64,000 nucleotides of DNA from Myxococcales bacterium (GTDB taxonomy: Bacteria > Myxococcota_A > Polyangia > Nannocystales > Nannocystaceae): the NCBI GenBank assembly GCA_020633335.1, contig JACKDU010000004.1:674063-738062 (forward strand). The letters are read 5' to 3'. The translations under genes were made by a program, and so were the position numbers. Under the pieces are notes generated by a model. The model did no database searches. It saw nothing but the letters and a program-made list of their open reading frames with translations, and was not told the origin of the DNA. Below are positions 57,414-64,000 of this stretch, one piece after another (the stretch's first letter is position 1; each line of letters opens with the position of its first letter).

Positions 57414-58475
57414 CTACCAGTCGAGGTAGGTCGAGGGCAGGAGCGAGGACTCGACCTCCTCGCGATCGCAGAGGCAGGGCACCAGCCGGCGGGCCTCCTC
57501 GTCGGCCCCCTGCGAGAGCGCGTCGGCGAGCGGGAGGGCGACGCTGCCTAGCCGCGCGAAGTTCGGACGGACCTCGCGGAGCGCCGCGAGGAGCTCGTCC
57601 TCGTCGGCGATCGACCCCTCGACGCTGAGCTGCGCGCCGTCGGCGAGGAGGCCCGGCGGGAGCCGCCGGAGGAAGTCGACGACCGAGGCGACGCCCTCGA
57701 CCTCGAGGGCCTGGAGCGGCGGCGCCTTGAGGGTGGCGAGCCCGCGGAGGAGCGCGCGCGCGTCGATCGGCCCGCTGTCGGAGGCGAGGGTGATCGCCAG
57801 GCGCTCGAGGGCCGGGAGCTTGCACTCGCCGAGGGCGGCGACCGTGTCGTCGGCGAGGGGATCGCCGAGGAGGTAGAGCTCGCGGAGGTTGCGGTGGACC
57901 AGCGGCGAGAGCTGGACGGCGCCGGTGATGAAGGCCCGCTGGAGGTTGGGCATCGCCTCGAAGACCTCCGCGAGATCGCCGAGGAGGTTGCGCTGCTGGC
58001 GGGTGACCGTCTGGAAGTGGGTGTCGAAGACCAGCGCCTCGAGCGAGGGCAGGGTCGCGCTCAGGAGGGCGTCGGCCAGCGCCTCGCCGGGGCTCGCGGG
58101 ATCGCAGACGAGCTGGAGCACCCGCGGCTGGAGCTCGACCGCGCGCGCGACCACGGCCTTGCAGAAGGCCTGATCCGCGACGTCGCGGAAGACGATCACC
58201 AGGGTGCCGGCCTCGGGCGACCAGTTGGCCTGATCCGCGAGGGGATCGGGGTGGAGGAGGGGATCGGCGGCGTCGATCTCACGGACCTCGATCAGCGAGT
58301 AGCCCTCGCGGCGGCGGCGCTTGAGGACCCCCTCGAAGTGCTCGCGCGCCTGCTCGGCGCTCCGCAGGTCCTGGATGACCTGGGACTTGCCCTCGCCCGT
58401 GATCACCTGGCGGCCCGAGAGGGTGACCCGCCAGGGCCGGCCCATGTCGTCGCGGAGGAGCACCGTCGTCGGCAT
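57414..58475 (-). CDS. WGR-like domain protein with leucine-rich repeat-like C-terminal half
   Basis: 353 residues. The N-terminal ~60 residues (RPWRVTLSGRQVITGEGKSQVI...HFEGVLKRRRREGY) resemble a WGR domain, a fold that binds nucleic acid in PARP-like proteins. Then come helix/strand repeats with leucine-rich motifs (LPSLEALVFDTHFQTV, MPNLQRAFITGAVQLSPLVH, NLRELYLLGDPLADD, LPALERLAITLASDSG, PPLQALEVEGVASV). No signal peptide is seen, so it is cytoplasmic. ATG 58475 sits seven bases after TATGGT; an in-frame ATG at 58487 is possible. The function is unknown. Confidence 0.65.
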   Translation of the reverse strand: MPTTVLLRDDMGRPWRVTLSGRQVITGEGKSQVIQDLRSAEQAREHFEGVLKRRRREGYSLIEVREIDAADPLLHPDPLADQANWSPEAGTLVIVFRDVADQAFCKAVVARAVELQPRVLQLVCDPASPGEALADALLSATLPSLEALVFDTHFQTVTRQQRNLLGDLAEVFEAMPNLQRAFITGAVQLSPLVHRNLRELYLLGDPLADDTVAALGECKLPALERLAITLASDSGPIDARALLRGLATLKAPPLQALEVEGVASVVDFLRRLPPGLLADGAQLSVEGSIADEDELLAALREVRPNFARLGSVALPLADALSQGADEEARRLVPCLCDREEVESSLLPSTYLDW

Positions 58476-58661
58476 CGGCGCGACCATAGCAGGGGAGCGC
58501 GCACCCGCGAACGAACAATCGACCACGACGCTGACGTGAGGTCGGCTACACCGGAGGGGCCCGTCGGCGCCGCTCGCTTGCTTCGCCAGGGCCCGGGCTC
58601 CATCATCCACCCCTACCCTGAGCCCTCACCTACGACCTTCCCTCCCTGGAGCCTGAAAACC

Positions 58662-59459
58662 ATGATTTTTGACCTCAAGCGCCTCTCCACCGCCCTCGCC
58701 CTCCCCCTCGCCCTCGCCCTCGCGGGTTGCAGCGGCGACGACAAGAGCACCGCCGGCGACACCGACGGCTCCTCGTCCTCCGGGAGCACCGGCGGGGAGA
58801 CCTCCGGCGCGAGCCAGACCTCGACCACCAGCGGCGGCTCGGCCGGCGGCACCGACACCGACGGCGGGACGATGGGCTCGAGCGACGGCACCGCCGGCTC
58901 GACGAGCGCGAGCACCGACGCCACCAGCGGCTCGACGACCGCGAGCACCGACACCACCGGCGACACCGGGGTCGTCGATCCGGGGATCGTCGAGAGCTGC
59001 GACGAGGCCTGCGCCAAGCTCTTCGAGTGCTTCCCCGACGAGTTCGGCACCCTTCAGGAGTGCGTCGACCTCTGCGTCGACGAGTCGACCCCGCCGGAGC
59101 CCAACGACGCCTGCGAGGCCGCGACGATCGCCTTCAACAAGTGCCTCGGGACCGCGACCTGCGACGAGCTGAACGGCGACACCTTCCCCTGCGAGGCCGA
59201 GGAGACGGCGATGAGCGACGCCTGCGGCGGCGGCCAGGAGTGCATCGGCGGGGCCGGCTCCGATCCCAACGGCACCGAGTGCTCGATCAGCGAGGAGTGC
59301 CCCGGCCTCTACCAGCACGAGCTCCTCTGCGACACCAAGTTCTGCGTGTGCATGGAGGACGGGGTCGAGACCGCGAAGTGCATGCAGAAGACCAACGTCT
59401 GCATGGAATTCGACCCGGCGATCCTCGAGGAGATCAGCGTGACCTGCTGCGGCTGGTAG
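58662..59459 (+). CDS. Cys-rich lipoprotein with Ser/Thr/Gly linker
   Basis: 265 residues. The signal LALPLALALAGC has a lipobox. About 90 residues of Ser/Thr/Gly/Asp repeats follow, then a compact C-terminal domain with 18 or more Cys (ESCDEACAKLFECFPDEFG, QECVDLCVDES, ACGGGQECIGGAG, SVTCCGW). The domain resembles the disulfide-rich tails common in Nannocystis-type surface lipoproteins. No catalytic motif is seen. It is on the same strand as the next lipoprotein; hairpins at 59507 and 59589 separate them. Confidence 0.78.
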   Translation: MIFDLKRLSTALALPLALALAGCSGDDKSTAGDTDGSSSSGSTGGETSGASQTSTTSGGSAGGTDTDGGTMGSSDGTAGSTSASTDATSGSTTASTDTTGDTGVVDPGIVESCDEACAKLFECFPDEFGTLQECVDLCVDESTPPEPNDACEAATIAFNKCLGTATCDELNGDTFPCEAEETAMSDACGGGQECIGGAGSDPNGTECSISEECPGLYQHELLCDTKFCVCMEDGVETAKCMQKTNVCMEFDPAILEEISVTCCGW

Positions 59460-59506
59460 GCCGAGCGGGGCCGGGTTCTCTGGCCCCCAGCCTCTCTGCG
59501 CACGTC

Positions 59507-59535
59507 GGCGCCGTCGCCCCGCGGGGTGCGGCGCC
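59507..59535 (+). terminator. Nested inverted repeat after the Cys-rich lipoprotein
   Basis: GGCGCCG pairs with CGGCGCC, with an inner CCCC/GGGG pair, giving a near-continuous GC-rich hairpin 47 bp past the stop. No T-run follows. The adjacent AACGTCGTT follows directly. Confidence 0.45.
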
Positions 59536-59536
59536 G

Positions 59537-59545
59537 AACGTCGTT
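59537..59545. promoter_or_regulatory. AACGNCGTT palindrome, copy 4
   Basis: AACG-T-CGTT (GAACGTCGTTC) is centred 80 bp before ATG 59621 and abuts the hairpin at 59507-59535. Confidence 0.4.
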
Positions 59546-59588
59546 CTAGAGGCCACGCATTGACGGAGCGCCTGCCTCCGGCGACCCT

Positions 59589-59617
59589 GGGATCCTCCCC
59601 TGGACTGCGAGGATCCC
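59589..59617 (+). promoter_or_regulatory. RBS-masking hairpin upstream of the propeller lipoprotein
   Basis: GGGATCCTC (59589-59597) and GAGGATCCC (59609-59617) form a perfect 9-bp stem. The GAGG Shine-Dalgarno at 59609-59612 lies in the 3' arm, eight bases before ATG 59621. Folding would therefore block translation. Confidence 0.55.
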
Positions 59618-59620
59618 CCC

Positions 59621-61120
59621 ATGACCGTTTCGCGCCTGCACTCGACGACCCACGCCATCCTGGCGCTCGCCTCCCTCCTGGCCGCGCCGCTCGCCTGCAC
59701 GAGCGACGACACGGCGACCAGCGAGACCGCGAGCGGCTCCGAGAGCTCGGCGAGCGCCAGCGCCACCCAGTCGACCAGCGCCTCGTCGGGCGCCAGCGCG
59801 AGCGACAGCGACGCGACGAGCGCGTCGGGGAGCGCCAGCGAGTCGGCGAGCGGCTCGACCTCGGCGACCTCGGAGACCAGCGGCGGCACCAGCGGCTCGT
59901 CGACCAGCGGCGACGCGACGTCGTCGTCGTCGGGCGGCGTGAGCGTCACCGACGGGAGCAGCGGCACCAGCGGCACTAGCGACACCACCGGCACCACCGG
60001 CAACGCCTGCGATCAGATGCAGCAGTGCGGCGACCCGGGCTGGAGCTACGCCTGGATCGCCAACTCCTCCGAGCACACGGTCTCGAAGATCGACACCCGC
60101 GACGTCGTCGAGGTCGCCCGCTATCAGACCCGCCCCGACGGCAGCGGCAACCCCTCACGGACCTCGGTGAGCATCGACGGCCGGGCGGTCGCGGTCGCCA
60201 ACCGCTTCGGCGGCCTCACCAAGATCTGGGCGAACAAGGAGGACTGCACCGACAAGAACAACAACGGGGTCATCGACACCTCGAACGGCCCCGGCAACGT
60301 CCTCCCCTTCGCCAACGACGAGTGCATCGCCTGGCACAACCCCTTCAGCGACTTCACCGTCCAGCGGCCGGTCGCCTGGACCTCCGGGGTCTACAACGAG
60401 GAGACCTGCATGTACGAGGACCAGAAGATCTGGACCCTCACCGGCGACAGCGGCTCCCCCGGGCAGTGCGGGCAGACCGGGATCTGGGTCCACCGGGTCA
60501 ACGGCGACACCGGCGAGATCGAGGACACGGTCCACATCCCGCACAACGTCCTCCCCTGCACGATCGGCAACATCGAGTGGGGCCTCGGCCCCTACGGCGC
60601 GGCCGTCGACCCGCAGAACAACCTCTGGTTCTACGTCTGGGCCCAGGGGAAGATCGCCCGCGTCGACGCCCAGACCCTGAACTACGAGGTCTTCGGCGGC
60701 GGCTCCTACGGGATCACCGTCGACTCCAAGGGGCGGGTCTGGGACGACGTCCCCCGCCGCTTCGACTACCAGACCAAGACCTGGTCGCAGCCGATCGGCA
60801 ACATCCCGGGCAACGGCGGCTCCGGGGTCGCCGAGGACCTCCAGGGGCGGATCTGGAGCGCGACCACCGGCGGGGTCGGCTGGGTCGACATGGACACGAT
60901 GGTCGTCGGCGACATCGTCCCGCTCCCCGGCAACTACCTCTACCGGGGGATCGGCGTCGACGTCGACGGCTACATCTGGGCGGTCCAGCTCGGCGGCACC
61001 GCGGCCTACAAGATCGATCCGGACACCTACGAGACCTGGTTCGTCGACGGCCTCAACGGCCCCTACACCTACTCGGACATGACCGGCGGACAGATCGCCA
61101 AGGTGCTCTGCCCGCAGTAG
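59621..61120 (+). CDS. Propeller-type lipoprotein (NHL/virginiamycin-lyase-like)
   Basis: 499 residues. The signal LALASLLAAPLAC has a lipobox. A ~90-residue Ser/Thr/Ala/Gly linker is followed by a beta-propeller with repeated blades (YAWIANSSEHTVSKIDTRD, GAAVDPQNNLWFYVWAQGKI, YGITVDSKGRVWDDVPRR, VAEDLQGRIWSATTGGVGWV, GIGVDVDGYIWAVQLGG). The pattern VDxxGxxWxV is typical of NHL and virginiamycin-B-lyase-like repeats. There is a Ca-binding-like loop DKNNNGVIDTSNG. The function is unknown, possibly a surface binder. Confidence 0.82.
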   Translation: MTVSRLHSTTHAILALASLLAAPLACTSDDTATSETASGSESSASASATQSTSASSGASASDSDATSASGSASESASGSTSATSETSGGTSGSSTSGDATSSSSGGVSVTDGSSGTSGTSDTTGTTGNACDQMQQCGDPGWSYAWIANSSEHTVSKIDTRDVVEVARYQTRPDGSGNPSRTSVSIDGRAVAVANRFGGLTKIWANKEDCTDKNNNGVIDTSNGPGNVLPFANDECIAWHNPFSDFTVQRPVAWTSGVYNEETCMYEDQKIWTLTGDSGSPGQCGQTGIWVHRVNGDTGEIEDTVHIPHNVLPCTIGNIEWGLGPYGAAVDPQNNLWFYVWAQGKIARVDAQTLNYEVFGGGSYGITVDSKGRVWDDVPRRFDYQTKTWSQPIGNIPGNGGSGVAEDLQGRIWSATTGGVGWVDMDTMVVGDIVPLPGNYLYRGIGVDVDGYIWAVQLGGTAAYKIDPDTYETWFVDGLNGPYTYSDMTGGQIAKVLCPQ

Positions 61121-61130
61121 GTCGGGGCGA

Positions 61131-61604
61131 TCAGGGCGCCGGCGGGGGCGGATCGCAGCGGAGGTAGAGGCCGTCGCGCTCGGCCTCGATCTGCGCGTAC
61201 TCGGCCCGGGCCGCCGGGCGCCGGGCGCCGAGCATGTCCGGCTGCGCGCCGCCCCGCGCCTCGGCGTCGACCCCGTCGATCCCGGGCGCGCCGTCGGAGC
61301 GGCGGAAGACGACGTTGACGCTCCCCCCCGCCGGCACTCGAAAGCGCTCCTCGACCTCGGCGAGGAAGCCGTGCGGCGGGTGCTCCTCGACCCAGCGGAG
61401 GTTCGCGCGGCAGCCGAGCTCGACGTCGCCGCGGTTGCGGTAGAGGAGCCGCCAGCCGGCGGCGTCGGGCTCGGAGCGCTCGACCGAGATCCGCGAGGCC
61501 TCGCGGAGGGCGTCGTCGCTCGGCGCCGCGGTCGCGCCCTGGGCCCCGCAGGCGCCGACGAGGAGGCAGATCAAGAGCGACGCGAGGCAGTGAGCGCGCG
61601 ACAT
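61131..61604 (-). CDS. Small lipoprotein
   Basis: 157 residues. The signal MSRAHCLASLLICLLVGAC has a lipobox. The mature part has one predicted beta-sandwich domain (RISVERSEPDAAGWRLLYRN, NLRWVEEHPPHGFLAEVEER), similar to unassigned immunoglobulin-like lipoprotein domains. The end is Arg/Cys/Pro-rich. The function is unknown. It is convergent with the propeller lipoprotein; the stops are about 10 bp apart. Confidence 0.65.
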   Translation of the reverse strand: MSRAHCLASLLICLLVGACGAQGATAAPSDDALREASRISVERSEPDAAGWRLLYRNRGDVELGCRANLRWVEEHPPHGFLAEVEERFRVPAGGSVNVVFRRSDGAPGIDGVDAEARGGAQPDMLGARRPAARAEYAQIEAERDGLYLRCDPPPPAP

Positions 61605-61737
61605 CGTCCCCCGAGAATTGACGAGGGTCCGCGAGAGATCAAGCGCGCGGCCGCGATCGCCCGCGATCGTCCGGGCGCGCGCCCGCGCGGCGTAGCGGCC
61701 GGCGCCTCGGCGGCGTATTACCGGGCCCAGAGGATCG

Positions 61738-62184
61738 ATGGACGCGAGCACCAGCAAGACCGAGGCTTGGACCCGCCAGGACACCCGGGCGGCGACGATG
61801 GGGGCGACGCTGGCGGCCGGCGCCCTCGAGGGCGCGGCGACGATCGCCCCGAAGGAGGTCCGGCGCCGGAGCGTGTCGGCGCTGCCGACGATCGAGACCG
61901 GCGAGCGCGGCGAGATCGTCCTCCACCACCAGGCCCGCGAGCGCTACCGCCGGCTCAACGTCCTCGGCGAGGGCGGCATGGGGGTGGTCGAGCGGGCCGA
62001 GGACGTCGACATCGGCCGGCCGATCGCGATCAAGCGGCTCCTGCCGGAGGCCAACCACCCCCTCGGTGTCGCCCGCTTCGTCGCCGAGGTGCGGATCGTC
62101 GGCGCCCTCGAGCACCCCAACGTGGCGCCGATCCACGACGTCGGCGTCGACGACGAGGGGCGCTACTTCTTCGTGATGAAGTAG
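61738..62184 (+). pseudogene. Ser/Thr protein kinase, truncated after the N-lobe
   Basis: 148 residues, starting at ATG 61738 with GAGGATCG upstream. After an N-terminal tail the kinase N-lobe is normal: YRRLNVLGEGGMGVVERAEDV, PIAIKRLLPEA (Lys), EVRIVGALEHPNVAPIHDVG and YFFVMK. Then TAG follows at once. The catalytic loop (HRD), DFG and everything after are absent, so it cannot be an active kinase. The break falls 11 bp from the end of a tyrosine recombinase gene. The simplest reading is that a mobile element has integrated into a once-complete kinase gene and split it. The remainder would lie beyond the window. Confidence 0.75.
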
Positions 62185-62200
62185 GCGAGCGGGCGCTATG
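62175..62200. other. Probable attachment-site junction (attL or attR)
   Basis: The kinase frame ends at 62184 and the integrase stop is at 62196. The junction between conserved kinase sequence and element sequence lies here. No repeat partner is visible within the window; the other end is beyond the right edge. Confidence 0.5.
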
Positions 62201-63728
62201 CCCGTCTAGGTGCTCTTTGGCGGGACTTTGCCCGTTTTGCCAAACTTTTGCCCGGCGCTTTGCCAGCGGCCCGGTCGAGGAGCTCGGCAGCCTCGCGGGC
62301 GAGGCCGACCTGCTGCGTGTGGAGGTAGGCCTGGGTCGTCTGCAACCAGCTGTGGCGAGCGACGGCCTGGATGACGTGGACGCTCGCCCCGAGGTTGGCG
62401 AGGCGGGTGAGCGAGGTGTGCCGGAGGAGGTGGGGCCCGCTGATCGGCAGGCCCGCCCTCCGCTGCGCGACCCGGAGGTAGTGCCGGATCGTGTTGGGCG
62501 TCTGCGGCTCCCACTTGCCCGCCGTGTTCTTGCTCTGCCGGTAGAGCACCAGCGGCCCGATCGGCTCGCTCCGACGGTGACGCTCGAGCGCCTCGCGGAG
62601 CGCTGAGGTCAGCGCCAGCTTGCCGATCGTCCCCTTGGGCGTGACCTTGATCCCCCGGAACGTGTTGTTCTGGACGAGGATCGATCCCTCCTTGAGGTCG
62701 ATGTCGGCCCACTCGAGCGCGCAGATCTCCGCCGAGCGGAGCCCCGCGTCGAGGGCGAGGAGGACGATCACCTCGCTCGCCGTGTCGATCGCCCGAGCCG
62801 CCGCGACGAGCGCGGTGATCTGCTCGGCCGAGAGCACGGCCTTCGGCCGCGCCCGCGGGACCGTGAAGCGCTCGACCTCCGGCACCACCTCGATGATCCG
62901 CATCTGCCTCGCGTAGCGGAGCATCTTCGCTACCTTGGCGAGGATCAGGTTGCAGGTGCTCGCCTTCATCGTCCGCCGCAGCCCCGCACGGAACGCCGAG
63001 AGCTGAGCGACGTCGATCGCCGCGAGCGGCAGGTCGCCGAGCGCCGGCGCGATGTGGTTGCGGAAGACCGTCTCGTAGCCGACCTGCGTCGCCGGCTTCT
63101 GGAGCTGGACGTACTCGGGGTCGAAGCGCTCCTCGTAGAGCTCGCGGAGCGTCATCGCGGACGCGCTCCACTCGACGAGGCGGAGGTGCGAGGGCGGGCT
63201 AGTGATCGTGGCCGGGGCTCTAGGCTTGGTCTTCGTCTTGGTCGTGGTCTTGTTCGCGGTGTTCGTCTTTGTCGCCTTCGCCTTCGCCTTCGCTGGCGCG
63301 GCGACGACCTCCTCCTCTCGCTCGCGGGCCGCGTCTGGATCCGCCCCTCGCCCGCCGCCGAGGAGGAGCGCCGGCACCTGGCGCTCGCCCCATGCGCGGG
63401 CCTGAGCTTCGCTCAGCCCGGCAGGCGCGACCAGGCGCTTGCGGATCTCCTTCTGCGTCGTCGGGTGCATGAGGCGGATGTCGACGTGCCAGCGCGTGTG
63501 ATCGTGCGCGTAGGGTCTGAGATTGATCTTCATGGCAACCGGTCCGGCGGACCGGCTGCAATCCCGCAGCCACTTCATCACGGGATCGCGCAGCCAAGCA
63601 AGCGCTCTTCCGAGCCGAAAGGGCGGCGGGATCTGCCCCCGTCGCACCCGGTGCCGGACCGCCTTCGGCGAGCAGCCCAGCAGCCGGGCGAGCTCCTCGC
63701 AGCGGATCACCTCCTGCTCCCCCATCAT
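62196..63728 (-). CDS. Tyrosine recombinase/integrase with N-terminal AlpA-like HTH
   Basis: 510 residues. The N-terminal ~60 residues, EVIRCEELARLLGCSPKAVR and PPPFRLGRALAWLRDPVMKW, are an AlpA/excisionase-type winged-helix. A second start-like Met (MKINLRPYAHDHTRWHVDIR) opens the integrase part: an SH3-like arm-binding region, a Lys/Thr-rich linker, and the core-binding domain (TLRELYEERFDPEYV). The catalytic domain has Arg331 in DAGLRSAEI, HLLRHT (HxxR), ARHSW and nucleophile Tyr468 in QAYLHT. It should cut and join DNA at an attachment site. The gene end abuts the truncated kinase, placing the att site at about 62175-62200. Confidence 0.9.
   Translation of the reverse strand: MMGEQEVIRCEELARLLGCSPKAVRHRVRRGQIPPPFRLGRALAWLRDPVMKWLRDCSRSAGPVAMKINLRPYAHDHTRWHVDIRLMHPTTQKEIRKRLVAPAGLSEAQARAWGERQVPALLLGGGRGADPDAAREREEEVVAAPAKAKAKATKTNTANKTTTKTKTKPRAPATITSPPSHLRLVEWSASAMTLRELYEERFDPEYVQLQKPATQVGYETVFRNHIAPALGDLPLAAIDVAQLSAFRAGLRRTMKASTCNLILAKVAKMLRYARQMRIIEVVPEVERFTVPRARPKAVLSAEQITALVAAARAIDTASEVIVLLALDAGLRSAEICALEWADIDLKEGSILVQNNTFRGIKVTPKGTIGKLALTSALREALERHRRSEPIGPLVLYRQSKNTAGKWEPQTPNTIRHYLRVAQRRAGLPISGPHLLRHTSLTRLANLGASVHVIQAVARHSWLQTTQAYLHTQQVGLAREAAELLDRAAGKAPGKSLAKRAKSRQRAPRRA
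62227..62264 (-). repeat. Four phased TTTGCC repeats in the 3' end of the integrase gene
   Basis: Copies lie at 62227, 62236, 62247 and 62259, spaced 9, 11 and 12 bp, so roughly one helical turn apart. They may be arm-type integrase sites, or simply the result of repeated Gly-Lys/Ala-Lys codons. Confidence 0.35.
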
Positions 63729-64000
63729 CCACCACCCAGCCCGGGAGCCGGTCGCGGCCGCGAGGCCGCAAGGGGCTCCACGTTCGCATGGTACGGCGCG
63801 GGCGGTGAGGTGTCAGCGGGAGAGATCGCTCAGCGGCTGCGAACCGCGAGCAGCGAGCGCGTCGGCGTGCTCCATGCTCCGGCTCGGGCGCTCGAGCGCG
63901 GCGCTTCTCGAAGGGACTCGCGTGCGTCGATCTTCTGGTGCCGAGCCTCACCGGAAGCGCTCGAGTACCATCACCGGGTCCGCGCCGAAGAGTGGCTCGC
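63729..64000. other. Region upstream of the integrase, right edge
   Basis: 272 bp with no complete gene. It should hold the integrase promoter. On the minus strand, near the edge, a possible end of another gene is present (next entry). Confidence 0.4.
63948..64000 (-). CDS. Possible C-terminal end of an off-window gene
   Basis: In one minus-strand frame from the edge, EPLFGADPVMVLERFR is followed by TGA (63948-63950). The composition is protein-like and this is the only sensible frame, but 17 codons are too few to identify it. Confidence 0.25.
   Translation of the reverse strand, partial: EPLFGADPVMVLERFR

Overview
The window is about 72% GC and reads as a chromosome segment of a predatory-type myxobacterium, most likely of the Nannocystis/Plesiocystis group (Nannocystineae). 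The evidence is five Ser/Thr protein kinase genes (three with a C-terminal TPR or helical region, one truncated), four orphan histidine kinases, three proteins with a MYXO-CTERM sorting tail, many lipoproteins with long Ser/Thr/Gly linkers, and an EF-G of the spirochaete/planctomycete/deltaproteobacterial (spd, mitochondrial-EFG1-like) type. The lineage is inferred from gene content; no rRNA or tRNA gene was seen.

Layout. 1-9.4 kb: the 3' end of a CHAT-protease gene, an SGNH-hydrolase lipoprotein, a TPR kinase, and an acyl-CoA carboxylase operon (biotin carboxylase, GcdA-like carboxyltransferase, biotin carrier). This stretch and the start of the next kinase contain five frame breaks, most of them at short G/C runs, that look like sequencing errors. 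9.1-17.2 kb: a TPR kinase, a DUF4157 effector-like protein with hexapeptide repeats, and a large hybrid histidine kinase. 17.2-26.2 kb: housekeeping and membrane genes (HAD hydrolase, cation/proton antiporter, NUDIX, DUF1624-type acyltransferase, histidine kinase, transketolase, fatty-acid desaturase). 26.4-29.0 kb: three overlapping secreted lipoprotein genes with atypical base composition: two triple-module Cys-rich proteins and an HExxH protein, behind a consensus promoter. 29-34.6 kb: coaA behind an RCC1-repeat lipoprotein, then EF-G with a clear terminator. 34.6-47.5 kb: kinases, a trypsin-like protease, two histidine kinases, an amidohydrolase, a DUF6544-like protein, a cupin, a cytochrome P450 and a small lipoprotein. 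47.5-61.6 kb: surface proteins, including a 1182-residue protein that joins a zinc-phospholipase-C domain, a MYXO-CTERM and a second lipoprotein in one frame; also an ADYC lipoprotein, a stand-alone HsdR N-terminal nuclease domain, a methyltransferase and a WGR-like/LRR-like protein. 61.7-64 kb: a kinase gene cut off just after the ATP-binding lobe, abutting a tyrosine recombinase fused to an AlpA-like HTH. This is probably one boundary of an integrated element that continues past the right edge.

The most interesting signals are: (i) the gene-interrupting integrase junction; (ii) the two-surface-proteins-in-one-frame fusion; (iii) the DUF4157 protein with a HSSLLAG/SGHY domain and hexapeptide tandem repeat; (iv) the overlapping Cys-rich/HExxH lipoprotein trio; (v) a palindrome AACGNCGTT found upstream of four start codons; and (vi) several genes whose -10 box lies only 6-9 nt before the start codon, which suggests leaderless mRNAs.
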